Under the pieces are notes generated by a model. That model was not told the DNA's origin and ran no database searches. It saw only the letters and a program-made list of their open reading frames with translations. A stretch of 64,000 nt of DNA from contig NZ_CP016443.1 of assembly GCF_001742165.1 (NCBI RefSeq), positions 3,100,001-3,164,000 on the forward strand, written 5' to 3'. The stretch comes from Burkholderia stabilis (GTDB taxonomy: Bacteria > Pseudomonadota > Gammaproteobacteria > Burkholderiales > Burkholderiaceae). Below are positions 29,066 to 38,261 of this stretch, piece by piece. Every line of letters starts with the position of its first letter. The stretch's first letter is position 1. The translations under genes and the position numbers were made by a program.

Positions 29066-29494
29066 GGGCGCGGTCGGCGAGGTGAAGGGTGGATCGATTC
29101 TAAAGGATGCGCAGGCAACGGATGCGCGGATGTCGTGTACGACGATCGAGCGCGTTCGACGCGTGTCGATGCTATTCGAACCGGCAAGCGAACGCGGCTT
29201 CGTTCGATGCGCAGCGCAATACGACGTGCATCGTTGTGCATGACGGCAGCAATAATCGGCGGCATCGAGCGGCGTGATTCTGTGCCGGCATGGTATCGGC
29301 ATGTGACAGCCTGTAGTAATCCGCCATCATGCTGTCCACGTCGGCCATTTCGCGCCAAAGGCGCTACCCGTTCGGCTAAGATGCCGTCGCTTCATATTTC
29401 GGGATAGCCGTCCTGTCGCACGCATTCAAACCAAATATAAGCCTGACAGTTCGACGGTATTAGAAGAAGTCGAAACGAGTCGGGGGCTTGGTCA
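29066..29494. other. Intergenic region between LysR and AraC genes
   Basis: This 429-base divergent region should hold promoters for both regulators. The right third (about 29380-29480) is AT-richer. I found no clear promoter, LysR box or small gene. Confidence 0.4.
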
Positions 29495-30613
29495 GTGAAT
29501 GCAGCAGATCAGAGGTGGGTCGTTATCTATTTGAGTACGGGGTTTTCGTTGGCCCAGGCCGCGCGTCTCGGCGAGGCTTTCAATCTGGCGAATCGCCTGC
29601 ATGCGTTCAATGCGGATTACCAGTTGAAGTACGTATCCGAAAGCGGGGGGCTGTTGCAGTCGTCGTCCGGCGTGAGAATCGCTGCCGATCCGCTCGGCGA
29701 CGAGCACGGCCGTCGCGCGCTCGCATTCTTTCATCTTCACGGCGAACGCGCGGCCGTCAACTGGAACGACGCATTGCAGCGGCGCCTGACCGACATTCGC
29801 GAGCACGCGCGCTGGATCTTCGACGCGATGGACCTGCCCGCGCTCGCGGCCACGCAGCGGCCGTCGGCGGCGATCCACGTGCGGCCCGGCGGCGTCGGGC
29901 GCCGTGCTGCCGCGGCGGTCGAGCTGCAGGCCGGCGAGACCGACGTGTTCGCGGCCGCGCTCGACATGTTCCGCGTCGATCTCGGCGACAGCGCCGCGCA
30001 GGAGATCGCCAGCAACATGCTGCGGCCGATCGAGCAGCGTTATGCGCAGTCGATGTGGGCGTTTCGCGAACTGAGCGCGAGCCCGTCGATCCGCATGTCG
30101 GCGCAGCGGCTGCGCGCGCAGAGCGTGAACCGCATCTCGATTGCGAACGCCGCGCAGGCCGCCGCGATGAGCGAGCGTAATTTCCTGCGGCGCTTCAAGA
30201 AGGAAATCGGCGTGACGCCGACCGAGTTCGTGCAGCACGTGCGGCTCGAGCGCGCATGCCACATGCTGATCCACACGACGCTGCCGGCCGACAAGGTCGC
30301 GCGCCGCACGGGCTTCGGCAGCGGCGAGCGGCTCGCGAAGCTGTTCCGCCAGCGCCTGCTGATGTCGCCGACCGAATTCCGCGTCGCCGAGCGGGAAAAG
30401 ATCCTCACCCACGGCGCCGCGTCGCCGGAAGCGGACGAGGGGGCCGCGGCCGTGCTTTGCGACAGCGACGGGATGAGTTGCGACGCGTGCGTTGCCGCGC
30501 GCGAGAAAACGGGACGGATACCCGTAAAATCGTCCTGTCGCGATCTCGATCCCCGGTTTCCATGCCCTTCCTCCCCACTACCGCCACCGCCCCTTTCTGT
30601 CCGTCGGAAGTAA
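29495..30613 (+). CDS. GlxA-type AraC family transcriptional regulator
   Basis: A 372-residue regulator. The N-terminal part, about 1-190, resembles the DJ-1/PfpI-like (type 1 glutamine amidotransferase-like) domain of GlxA regulators, though it is diverged. The C-terminal AraC DNA-binding domain at about 205-305 has two helix-turn-helix units, with MSERNFLRRFKKEIGVTP and DKVARRTGFGSGERLAKLFRQRL. A tail of about 65 residues rich in Cys and Pro follows and overlaps the start of the NRAMP gene by 52 bases. The GTG at 29495 is the first plausible start. The target is unknown; overlap suggests linkage with the metal transporter. Confidence 0.82.
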   Translation: MNAADQRWVVIYLSTGFSLAQAARLGEAFNLANRLHAFNADYQLKYVSESGGLLQSSSGVRIAADPLGDEHGRRALAFFHLHGERAAVNWNDALQRRLTDIREHARWIFDAMDLPALAATQRPSAAIHVRPGGVGRRAAAAVELQAGETDVFAAALDMFRVDLGDSAAQEIASNMLRPIEQRYAQSMWAFRELSASPSIRMSAQRLRAQSVNRISIANAAQAAAMSERNFLRRFKKEIGVTPTEFVQHVRLERACHMLIHTTLPADKVARRTGFGSGERLAKLFRQRLLMSPTEFRVAEREKILTHGAASPEADEGAAAVLCDSDGMSCDACVAAREKTGRIPVKSSCRDLDPRFPCPSSPLPPPPLSVRRK

Positions 30614-31878
30614 AGGGCAGCATCACGATCGACGCCGGCGCGCCGCGCTGGCAGAAGCTCAAGCGCTTCTTCGGCCCCGGCCTGCTCGTCGCGATCGGCT
30701 ACATGGACCCCGGCAACTGGGCGACCGACATCCAGGCCGGCTCGCAGTTCGGCTATTCGCTGCTGTGGGTCGTCGCATTCTCGAGCCTCGCGGCGATCTT
30801 CCTGCAGATGCTCGCGGCGCGGCTCGGCCTCGTCGCGGGCAAGGATCTCGCGCAGGCCAGCTACGACCGCTACGGCCGGTTCGGCCGCGTCGTGCAGTGG
30901 GTGACCGCCGAAGTGTCGATCATCGCGTGCGACATCGCGGAAGTCCTCGGTTGCGCGCTCGCGTTCAAGCTGCTGCTCGGCGTACCGCTCGCGTGGGGGA
31001 TCGTGCTGACCGCGCTCGACACGGTGATCGTGCTCGGCTTGCAGGGCAAGGGGTTCCGGCAGATCGAGGCGATCGTGCTCGGGCTGATCGCGACGATGGC
31101 GTTCTGTTTCGTCGCACAGGTCGCGATCACGCCGCCCGACTGGCACGCGGTGGTCGGTGGGCTCGTGCCCGGCGATCCGGGCCACGACCGCAAGGACGCG
31201 ATCGTGCTCGCGCTCGGCATCGTCGGCGCGACGATCATGCCGCACAACCTGTATCTGCACTCGTCGGTCGTGCAGACGCGACATGTCGTCGGCGGTGCGC
31301 GCGGCGTGGTCCGCGACACGCTCGCGCTCGTGCGCATCGATACCTGCGTGTCGCTGTTCGTCGCGATGCTGGTCAATGCGGCGATCCTGATCGTCGCGGG
31401 CGCGGCGTTCCATGCCACGGGCCAGCACAACGTGACCGACATCGAGCAGGCCTACAAGCTGATTACGCCGATCGCCGGCGGCGCGGCCGCGCTGCTGTTC
31501 GGCATCGCGCTGCTCGCGTCCGGACAAAGCTCGACGCTGACCGGCACGATCGCCGGCCAGGTCATCATGGACGGCTTCCTGCACACGAAGATCCCGTGCT
31601 ACCAGCGCCGGCTGATTACGCGCGGGCTCGCGCTCGTGCCCGCGCTGATCGGCGTGCTGTGGCTCGGCGACGGGTCGGTCGGGCAGTTGCTCGTGTGGAG
31701 CCAGGTGCTGCTGAGCCTGCAGCTGCCGTTCGCGATGTGGCCGCTGATCCGCTCGGTCAGCGATCGCAACACGATGGGCGAGCACACGATCGGCCGCGGG
31801 ATGCAGGTTGCCGCGTGGGCGCTGTTCGTCGTCATCACCGGCACGAACCTGCTGCTGATTACCGGTGTCGCGGGCTGA
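30562..31878 (+). CDS. mntH: NRAMP family divalent metal (Mn2+/Fe2+) transporter
   Basis: A 438-residue transporter with 11 predicted helices. It has the helix 1 metal-binding motif in AIGYMDPGNWATDIQAGS (DPGN), and the helix 6 motif MPHNLYLHSS (MPH). Both are diagnostic of NRAMP proteins, which import Mn2+ or Fe2+ with protons. The ATG at 30562 is inside the end of the preceding AraC-type gene, so its promoter or coupling lies there. Downstream, at about 31882-31898, CAGCCTG-TCA-CAGGCTG forms a small hairpin without a T run. Confidence 0.92.
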   Translation: MPFLPTTATAPFCPSEVKGSITIDAGAPRWQKLKRFFGPGLLVAIGYMDPGNWATDIQAGSQFGYSLLWVVAFSSLAAIFLQMLAARLGLVAGKDLAQASYDRYGRFGRVVQWVTAEVSIIACDIAEVLGCALAFKLLLGVPLAWGIVLTALDTVIVLGLQGKGFRQIEAIVLGLIATMAFCFVAQVAITPPDWHAVVGGLVPGDPGHDRKDAIVLALGIVGATIMPHNLYLHSSVVQTRHVVGGARGVVRDTLALVRIDTCVSLFVAMLVNAAILIVAGAAFHATGQHNVTDIEQAYKLITPIAGGAAALLFGIALLASGQSSTLTGTIAGQVIMDGFLHTKIPCYQRRLITRGLALVPALIGVLWLGDGSVGQLLVWSQVLLSLQLPFAMWPLIRSVSDRNTMGEHTIGRGMQVAAWALFVVITGTNLLLITGVAG

Positions 31879-31959
31879 TACAGCCTGTCACAGGCTGATA
31901 CAGGCACCGCGCGCGCATGCGGTAAACTGCGGCCTTTCGATCGTCGTCCGAAGTCCGTT

Positions 31960-32550
31960 ATGTGGAGTGAAATCAGCAACATCGGCGATGCCGCGCTGAC
32001 CTTGCCGATCGCGCTGACGTGCGCGGCGTGGCTGGCGTTGACCGACTGGCGCCTCGCCGTGCGCTGGGCCGTGCTGCTGGCCGCCGGCATGGGCCTCGTC
32101 GGCGCCACGAAGATCCTGTATGCCGGGTGCGGCATCGAGATTCCCCAATTCGATTTCCGCGTGATCAGCGGCCATACGATGCTGTCGACGTCCGTGTGGA
32201 CGGTCGCGCTGTCGATGCTGTGGCAGGCGTTCCGTGGCGGCAAGGCGCCCGGTATCGCGGTCGGGCTGGCGGTCGGCGCGGTCACGGCCGTCGCGCGCGT
32301 GTTCGATCACTCGCACACGATTCCCGAAGTGGTCGTCGGCTGGATGCTCGGCGCGCTGGTCGCGCTGCTGTTCCTGCGCGGCTACGGCGGCGCGCGCATG
32401 CGTGCGTTCTCGCCGCGCGTCGCGGCCGTCTGCCTGCTTCTCGTGTCGGGCATCGCGTACGGGCACCGCGCGCCGTTCCAGCAGATGATCGACACGCATT
32501 CGCCGCAGCTCTGCGCGTTCGTGCGCGCGCCGTCGGGCGACGGCTTCTGA
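31960..32550 (+). CDS. PAP2 family membrane phosphatase
   Basis: A 196-residue membrane protein with about five helices. PAP2 phosphatase motifs are visible: ISGHTMLSTSVWTVAL (the GH block) and ARVFDHSHTIPEVVVGWMLG (an R, H and E/D-containing catalytic block). It probably dephosphorylates a lipid phosphate at the inner membrane. It starts 81 bases after mntH on the same strand. It is the second PAP2-type protein in the window and not closely similar to the first. Confidence 0.82.
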   Translation: MWSEISNIGDAALTLPIALTCAAWLALTDWRLAVRWAVLLAAGMGLVGATKILYAGCGIEIPQFDFRVISGHTMLSTSVWTVALSMLWQAFRGGKAPGIAVGLAVGAVTAVARVFDHSHTIPEVVVGWMLGALVALLFLRGYGGARMRAFSPRVAAVCLLLVSGIAYGHRAPFQQMIDTHSPQLCAFVRAPSGDGF

Positions 32551-33015
32551 CGTTTGCCGGGTGCGGCGTTCCGGCGCCGCCGCATCGCCACGATGCCGCC
32601 GCTGGCACGCGCCCGGCGGTTCCCGATTCCTCTTCCCGACCGCTTTCCCGCCCGTCGCGGAACGCATCACTCGCCATTCCCCCGAGTCGACGAACCGGCC
32701 AGCCCGCAGGATCGGTCGCGCCGGCTTGCGCATGGGCGCACGCGTGCGAATGTCATGAATTGAATCTATGACTTGGCATAACGAATATTCATTTCATCGA
32801 TTGGCGGCATTCGCGTACGCTGCCTGTCGTTCGACCGGAATCCGCTTGCCCGGCTGGTCCGGCGCGCGTGGTGCTTATCTCGATATACTCGCGGAAACCG
32901 TGGGGCGCCTCGTCGTGGCGAGGCGCCGTCGACCGGCGCGCGCCGGTCGCGCGATGCACGGAAAACCCGTCGCGGCAGCGTTCCGCGACGACGACTCACG
33001 ATAGGAGCAGGTCAC
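32551..33015. other. Intergenic region with structured leader upstream of SDR gene
   Basis: This 465-base stretch has an AT-rich pocket at about 32750-32800 and a TATACT hexamer near 32884-32889. Two adjacent perfect hairpins follow: GGCGCCTCG-N6-CGAGGCGCC (32904-32927) and the self-complementary CGACCGGCGCGCGCCGGTCG (32930-32949). Both would be in the 5' leader of the SDR gene. An open frame at 32768-33004 has no Shine-Dalgarno or recognisable sequence and is not called. Confidence 0.4.
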
Positions 33016-33804
33016 ATGACAGCCGTTTCTTCGCGCCTCGCCGGCAAGTGCGCATACATCACGGGCGCCGCGGGCGGCCTCGGCCACGCGATCGCGCGCC
33101 GGATGGTCGAGCAGGGTGCGCGCGTGTTCGTGACCGATATCGCCGACGCGGCGGTGCTCGATGCGTTCGCGCAGGAGCTCAACGCAGGCCACGCGGCGCC
33201 GGTCGCGTTCGCCGCGACACAGGACGTGCGCGACGAAGCGCGCTGGCAGGCGCTGCTCGCGCAGGCGAACGATGCGATGGGCGGGCTGTCGGTGCTCGTC
33301 AACAACGCAGGGGTCGGCTCGATCGGCTCGCCCGCGCAAATCGAGCTGGACGAATGGCGGCGCGTGATGGCGATCAACGTCGAGAGCATCGTGCTCGGCT
33401 GCAAGCACGCGCTGTCGTATCTGGCCGAGAGCCATCCCGCGTCGATCATCAACATCTCGTCGGTGGCCGCGTTCAAGGTCGAACCGGATTTCACCGCGTA
33501 CAACGCGTCGAAAGCGGCGGTCGCGTCGCTGACGAAGTCGGTCGCGATCGACTGCGCGCGCCGCGAGCTCGACGTGCGTTGCAATTCGATTCACCCGGCG
33601 TTCATCCGCACGGGGATCGTCGAGCCGCTGTTCCAGACGCTCGGCGAGCGCGACGCGACGCGCAAGCTCGCACGCGGCATTCCGCTGCGCCGCCTCGGCG
33701 ATCCGGACGACGTCGCGCATGCGGCCGTCTATCTCGCATCCGACGAGAGCCGCTTCGTCACGGCCGCCGAGCTCGTGATCGACGGCGGCATGTGCGCGGT
33801 CTGA
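33016..33804 (+). CDS. SDR family NAD(P)-dependent oxidoreductase
   Basis: A 262-residue classical short-chain dehydrogenase/reductase. The cofactor motif is TGAAGGLG near residue 16. NNAG follows in VLVNNAGVG. The catalytic set is Ser148/149 in NISSVAAF, Y162 and K166 in YNASK. The substrate is likely an alcohol or ketone; not assignable. A GGAGCAGGTC Shine-Dalgarno precedes the ATG. It is followed 39 bases later by an MDR oxidoreductase, so the two form a unit that ends at a strong terminator. Confidence 0.92.
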   Translation: MTAVSSRLAGKCAYITGAAGGLGHAIARRMVEQGARVFVTDIADAAVLDAFAQELNAGHAAPVAFAATQDVRDEARWQALLAQANDAMGGLSVLVNNAGVGSIGSPAQIELDEWRRVMAINVESIVLGCKHALSYLAESHPASIINISSVAAFKVEPDFTAYNASKAAVASLTKSVAIDCARRELDVRCNSIHPAFIRTGIVEPLFQTLGERDATRKLARGIPLRRLGDPDDVAHAAVYLASDESRFVTAAELVIDGGMCAV

Positions 33805-33843
33805 CGCGCATCCCGTAAAACAGAACAACCGGAGGAGAACATC

Positions 33844-34860
33844 GTGTCGACACCCGTCAATCGCCAACTGCTGCTGAAGACGCGCCCCGAAGGGCGCGTC
33901 GGCCGCGAACACTTTTCGCTCGTCGAGACGCCGTTGCCGGCGCTCGCGGACGGCGAGGTGCTCGTGCGCGTGTTGTACCTGTCGATGGACCCGACCAACC
34001 GCGTGTGGATGAGCGACGTGCCGCAGTACCTGCCGCCCGTCGCGATCGGCGAGGTGATGCGCGCGCTCGGCATCGGCCGCGTGGTTGCGTCGCGCCATGC
34101 GGGGTTCGCGCAAGGCGATCTCGTGCAGGGGCTCGTCGGCTGGCAGGACTACGCGGTCGTGACGGCCGACCAGGCCGCGCAACTCGTGAAGCTGCCCGCG
34201 CAGTCGGGCCTGCCGCTGCCGACGCTGCTCGGTGCGTGCGGGATGAGCGGGCTGACCGCGTATTACGGGCTGACCGACATCGCGCCGGTGCAACCCGGCG
34301 AAACGCTCGTCGTGTCGGCGGCGGCCGGGTCGGTCGGCTCGATCGCCGGGCAGATCGGCAAGATCCACGGCGCGCGCGTGGTCGGCATCGCGGGCGGTGC
34401 CGACAAGTGCCGCTACCTGACCGAGACGCTCGGCTTCGACGCGGCCGTCGACTACAAGGCCGACGATTTCCGTCAGCAGCTGAAGGCGGCGACGCCGGAC
34501 GGCGTGCACGTGAACTTCGAGAACGTCGGCGGCGAGGTGATGCGCGCGGTGCTGTCGCGGATGGTGATCGGCGGGCGCGTCGCGCTGTGTGGCGTGATCT
34601 CGAACTACAACAGCGGGCGTGCGGCCGACGATGTCGGCGTGCTGATCTCGAAGCGGCTGACGATGCGCGGCTTCCTGATCCTCGATTACCGCAAGAGCCG
34701 CGAAGCCGTGCAGACGCTTTCGGGCTGGTTGCGCGACGGTCGCCTCAAGGCCGAGGAGACCGTGGCCGACGGACTCGAAAACGCGCCCGACGTGCTGAAT
34801 CGCCTGTTCGACGGCGACCATCGCGGCAAGCTCGTGCTGCGCGTCGATCCGGACGCGTGA
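33844..34860 (+). CDS. NADP-dependent MDR oxidoreductase (zinc-independent)
   Basis: A 338-residue medium-chain dehydrogenase/reductase of the leukotriene B4 dehydrogenase / CurA-like branch. Family blocks include LYLSMDPTNRVWM, the Rossmann segment VSAAAGSVGSIAGQIGKI, and GVHVNFENVGGEVM. Zinc-binding residues are absent. Members reduce enones or quinones with NADPH. GTG at 33844 is the start, preceded by CCGGAGGAGAAC. The gene pairs with the upstream SDR enzyme. Confidence 0.9.
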   Translation: MSTPVNRQLLLKTRPEGRVGREHFSLVETPLPALADGEVLVRVLYLSMDPTNRVWMSDVPQYLPPVAIGEVMRALGIGRVVASRHAGFAQGDLVQGLVGWQDYAVVTADQAAQLVKLPAQSGLPLPTLLGACGMSGLTAYYGLTDIAPVQPGETLVVSAAAGSVGSIAGQIGKIHGARVVGIAGGADKCRYLTETLGFDAAVDYKADDFRQQLKAATPDGVHVNFENVGGEVMRAVLSRMVIGGRVALCGVISNYNSGRAADDVGVLISKRLTMRGFLILDYRKSREAVQTLSGWLRDGRLKAEETVADGLENAPDVLNRLFDGDHRGKLVLRVDPDA

Positions 34861-34954
34861 CCGGCTTGCGGCGTGGCGTGCGACGCCGGTCGCGGGTTGC
34901 CGCGATGCGTCGTCGAACGCAGTGAGTACGATCAGTCGGCGCCCAGTTTAGGAC

Positions 34955-34973
34955 TTGTCCCATATATTGTCCC
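34955..34973. repeat. Short direct repeat TTGTCCC
   Basis: TTGTCCC occurs twice (34955-34961 and 34967-34973) separated by ATATA, i.e. a 12-base period, between the MDR gene and its terminator. It may be a protein-binding site; no partner is evident. Confidence 0.3.
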
Positions 34974-35001
34974 GGCCCCTCTCCGTAAAGTGATTGCCAG
35001 C

Positions 35002-35041
35002 AAAAAGGCGGCGTGACAGACGCGTCACGCCGCCTTTTTTT
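35002..35041 (+). terminator. Strong bidirectional terminator
   Basis: GGCGGCGTGAC (35007-35017) pairs perfectly with GTCACGCCGCC (35024-35034) across a 6-base loop. Five A residues precede it and seven T residues follow, so it can act in both directions. It ends the SDR/MDR unit. Confidence 0.93.
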
Positions 35042-35067
35042 CTGGTCACACGGCGAGGGGAGGGAGC

Positions 35068-35583
35068 ATGCGGAACAACACGAAGCGGGCAGCATCGGCA
35101 GCGATGGGCGATCGAATGATGCGCCATATCGGCGTCGTGCGGACGATGATGATCGGTCTCGGCATCGTGTGTGCGATGTCGAATGCGATGGCGGCCGGGC
35201 AGGCGGCGCGGGACGGCATGGTGCACTTCACCGGCGCGCTCGTCGATCTCTATGACGTGACGTTCGACGCGCCGTCGGGTGTGGGCGTCGATGGTCGGGA
35301 GGTAGCGGGCGACGCAGTGGCGACGCTCCGGTTCGATGCGCATGGCCGGCGTTTGCCGGGCGCGCATGTCGCGCTGGTCGGGCCAGACGGTACGCCGTTC
35401 GCGGTGAACGATGCCGGTTCGGGCGTGCGCGCAACGTGGCGCGATGCCTATGACGAGCGAACCGTGCCGCTGGTGCCGGGCCGTGCTCATCGCGTGGGTC
35501 CGCATGGCGGTGAGATGACCGTTGCGGCGGATGAAGCGACGGGCGCCGCAGCGCCCGTCGTGATCCGCATTCGTCACCCGTGA
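35068..35583 (+). CDS. Secreted hypothetical protein with signal peptide
   Basis: A 171-residue protein. A signal peptide is likely: a basic start, then a hydrophobic core around VRTMMIGLGIVCAMSNAMA, with cleavage after AMA. The mature part begins AGQAARDGMVHFTGALVDL, faintly recalling the first strand of chaperone-usher fimbrial subunits, but no chaperone or usher is nearby. It ends in IRIRHP. A strong GGGAGGGAGC Shine-Dalgarno precedes the ATG, only 26 bases after the terminator, so it depends on read-through or on a promoter overlapping that element. Function is unknown. Confidence 0.7.
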   Translation: MRNNTKRAASAAMGDRMMRHIGVVRTMMIGLGIVCAMSNAMAAGQAARDGMVHFTGALVDLYDVTFDAPSGVGVDGREVAGDAVATLRFDAHGRRLPGAHVALVGPDGTPFAVNDAGSGVRATWRDAYDERTVPLVPGRAHRVGPHGGEMTVAADEATGAAAPVVIRIRHP

Positions 35584-35635
35584 CGGAAGGGTTTCCGCAC
35601 GCGGATGGATGCGCGGCGCGCGGCCGCGCGGCGCG

Positions 35636-36700
35636 TCATTCGCCCTGTTCGGAGCGCGCGTAGATGTCCCAGCTCGCCATGAACAGCGCGGCGACCAGCG
35701 GCCCGATCACGAAGCCGTTGATGCCGAACAGCGCCATGCCGCCGAGCGTCGAGATCAGCACGACCCAGTCGGGCATCTTCGTATCCTTGCCGACGAGGAT
35801 CGGGCGCAGCAGGTTGTCGACGAGGCCAATCACGCCGACGCAGAACGCGACGAGAATCACGCATTTCCAGATTTCGCCGACCGCCAGGAAGTAGAGCGCC
35901 GCGGGCACCCACACGAGGCTCGCGCCGATCGCGGGCAGCAGCGACAGGAACGCCATCAGCGCACCCCACAGCACGACACCCTGGATGCCGAGGATCCAGA
36001 AGATCAGCCCGCCGAGCGCGCCCTGTACGAGCGCGACCGCGATGTTGCCTTTCACGGTTGCGCGCACGACCGTCGTGAACTTCGCGAGCAGCAGGTTCTT
36101 GTGCTCCTCGTCGAGCGGCAGCGCGCGGCGCACGCGGCGGCCGATCTCGCCGCCGTCGCGCAGCAGGAAGAACACCATGTACAGCATCACACCGAAGCTG
36201 ACGATGAACTGGAACGTGTTCTGGCCGATGCTGAACGCCTGGGCCGCGGCGAACTGGCTGATCTGCGCGGCGCCGTCGGTCAGTTTCTTCTGGATGCCGG
36301 GGATGTTGGTCAGCCCGTATTTCGCGAGCAGGCGCTGGATCGAGGTCGGCAGCGCGTGGATGATGTCCTGGAAGTACTGCGAATAGTTCGGCTGCGCGGT
36401 CTTGATTTCCTGATAGACGTAAGCGATTTCCTGTACGAGCGTGCCGGCGACGAACACGAGCGGCAGAATCACGATCAGGATGATCAGCGTCATCGTCACG
36501 AGCGCGGCCAGGTTGCGCCGCTTGCCGAAACGCGCGGCGAGCCAGCGCTGCACGGGCTGGAACAGGATCGCGAGAATGGTGCCCCAGAACACGGCCCCGG
36601 AGAACGGCGCGAGAATCCCGCACATGCCGACGGTGACCGCGAACAGCAGGAAATAGAAGAATTTTTGGTGATCGTGGTGTCCGCTATCCATGGGTGGCAT
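35636..36700 (-). CDS. AI-2E family (PerM-like) transporter
   Basis: A 354-residue membrane protein of the AI-2E/UPF0118 family, with about eight helices. The first helices fall around FFYFLLFAVTVGMCGILAPF, and the conserved late blocks are LLPAIGASLVWVPAALYFLAVG and LISTLGGMALFGINGFVIGPL. Members include quorum-signal exporter TqsA and ion antiporters, so substrate is open. The start at 36700 (or 36691) was chosen for length; the open frame extends to 36868 without membrane character. Confidence 0.85.
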   Translation of the reverse strand: MPPMDSGHHDHQKFFYFLLFAVTVGMCGILAPFSGAVFWGTILAILFQPVQRWLAARFGKRRNLAALVTMTLIILIVILPLVFVAGTLVQEIAYVYQEIKTAQPNYSQYFQDIIHALPTSIQRLLAKYGLTNIPGIQKKLTDGAAQISQFAAAQAFSIGQNTFQFIVSFGVMLYMVFFLLRDGGEIGRRVRRALPLDEEHKNLLLAKFTTVVRATVKGNIAVALVQGALGGLIFWILGIQGVVLWGALMAFLSLLPAIGASLVWVPAALYFLAVGEIWKCVILVAFCVGVIGLVDNLLRPILVGKDTKMPDWVVLISTLGGMALFGINGFVIGPLVAALFMASWDIYARSEQGE

Positions 36701-36941
36701 TCGCGCAGATTGATGCTTGGTTTGATTGAATCTCGTTGCCCCGGGCGCGATCGGCTCGCGAACGTCACGGTTCGCGGTGAAACGCGGTGCGGGGCGACCC
36801 GCCGCACGGGCGGCCCATCGGGAGTATGCCCGCAAAGGTGCCGCCATCATAGCCGCTGCGTGCGACACATGCGAAAACGCCGCGGCCGGGGCCGCGGCGC
36901 TGCCGGGACGCGGGCACGGCGTGGTGCCGTGCGGCGCATCG

Positions 36942-37526
36942 TCAGATATTGAGCTTCGTGACCTTCGTGCCGTTTACCGACAGGTCGCCCATCAGGCCCG
37001 CGTTGGTCAGCACCAGCACCTCCACCGGCGCGGTGGCCGTGGTGGTGTCGACCGCACCGTTCGCGCCGACCTTCACGACCGCGACCGATGCGTCGGCGCC
37101 GGCGGCCCAGCCGTCGGACTTGCGGAACGAGTCGAGCGCATCCTGCGTCATGAACAGGAACACGATTGCCTTCGACTGCGCGCCGGCCTGCAGGCCGACC
37201 GACAGCGACGACGTGTTGTAGTAGCCGACGGTGCTGCCGCCGACGCGCAGCGCGCCGTTGCCGGACTGGCCGCCGACGATGAAGCCGGCCTGCAGCACGT
37301 TCGGGAACACGAGCACGCCGCGCGATTTCCCGACGAGCTCACGCGAGCCCGGCACCGTCGAATAGAGGCGCGACAGCGTCGCGTTCACGCTGGCGTCGAT
37401 CGACTGGCGCTTCGACGCGCTCGTCGACGCGTTCTCGGGTTTGTCGGGCGTGGTCGTGCAGCCGGCGAGCGCAAGGCTGCCGAGCATCACGGCGGCGGCG
37501 GCTTTCATGGCGAGGGACTTCTGCAT
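36942..37526 (-). CDS. SYLF/Ysc84-domain lipoprotein
   Basis: A 194-residue lipoprotein. The signal peptide ends with lipobox LALAGC. The mature part holds the Ysc84 (SYLF) lipid-binding domain, with SRGVLVFPNVLQAGFIVGGQ and GYYNTSSLSVGLQAGAQ typical of it. These proteins are periplasmic or outer-membrane anchored; a lipid-binding role is known for eukaryotic SYLF proteins. A GAAGGAGAAC Shine-Dalgarno precedes the ATG. It lies 64 bases downstream of the DUF883 gene on the same strand. Confidence 0.9.
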   Translation of the reverse strand: MQKSLAMKAAAAVMLGSLALAGCTTTPDKPENASTSASKRQSIDASVNATLSRLYSTVPGSRELVGKSRGVLVFPNVLQAGFIVGGQSGNGALRVGGSTVGYYNTSSLSVGLQAGAQSKAIVFLFMTQDALDSFRKSDGWAAGADASVAVVKVGANGAVDTTTATAPVEVLVLTNAGLMGDLSVNGTKVTKLNI

Positions 37527-37590
37527 GGCGGTTCTCCTTCGTTGTCTGATTGAGGACGGACGGGGCGGGCAGCGGGGCGGCCGGCCCTGT

Positions 37591-37977
37591 TCAACGGCGG
37601 GCAAGGAGCAGGCCCGCAACGAATGCGAGGCCCGCGACGACGCCGGCGGTCTGCCACGGGTTGTCGTGCACGGCCTGCGACACGCGTTCGGCCGAATCGC
37701 GCAGCCGGGCGGCCGCGCTGCCCGATGCATGGTCGAGCGCACTGCGCGCTTCATCGAGCCGGGACTGCACGCGCTTGCGCAGCGCGGCGATATCGCCGTC
37801 GCCATCGTTTTTCAGCAGGTCTTCGAGTTCGTCGACCAGCCCGCGCAGATCGTCGGTCACGTCGGCGTGCAGGTCGCGCGCGGCCGAGCGTGTCGTGCGT
37901 CCCACGCGGCGGCCGGTGCGACGGATGTCGGACAGGCCGCGGTCCAGCTTGTGTTCGATCGAGTCGGTAAGCGCCAT
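37591..37977 (-). CDS. DUF883 (ElaB/YqjD-like) membrane-anchored protein
   Basis: A 128-residue protein of the ElaB/YqjD type. A long amphipathic helical region at about 1-100 ends in NPWQTAGVVAGLAFVAGLLLARR, the conserved C-terminal membrane anchor. Related E. coli proteins bind ribosomes in stationary phase and are stress-induced. The Shine-Dalgarno (GGAGGATAAACACC) is strong. Together with the SYLF lipoprotein downstream it forms a likely stress/envelope pair. Confidence 0.88.
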   Translation of the reverse strand: MALTDSIEHKLDRGLSDIRRTGRRVGRTTRSAARDLHADVTDDLRGLVDELEDLLKNDGDGDIAALRKRVQSRLDEARSALDHASGSAAARLRDSAERVSQAVHDNPWQTAGVVAGLAFVAGLLLARR

Positions 37978-38261
37978 GGTGTTTATCCTCCTTCGATTCC
38001 AGGCAAATTTGAAGATAAGACGAATCCCAGCAACTGATGTGATTCACTTGACCCAATTGAGTTTCGAGACAAATTTTCAATTCGTCGGCAGGATCGCCGG
38101 GAAGCCCCGCCGCGCGGGGCGGCGCAGCGATTGAAAAAATTTCGCAATAAGGCGAAACGGCGAGCCTGATGGCGGTACGAAGTGAAAGTCCGGTAAATAT
38201 GGCGTCGGCAGGGGCATCAGGTAAATAGTGCCGTTGCAGGCCTTGTGTTGATGCAAATGCA

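Noticed and set aside
32768..33004. 78-codon open frame upstream of the SDR gene
   Set aside because: There is no ribosome site and no protein-like pattern, and it spans two strong hairpins likely to be leader structure.
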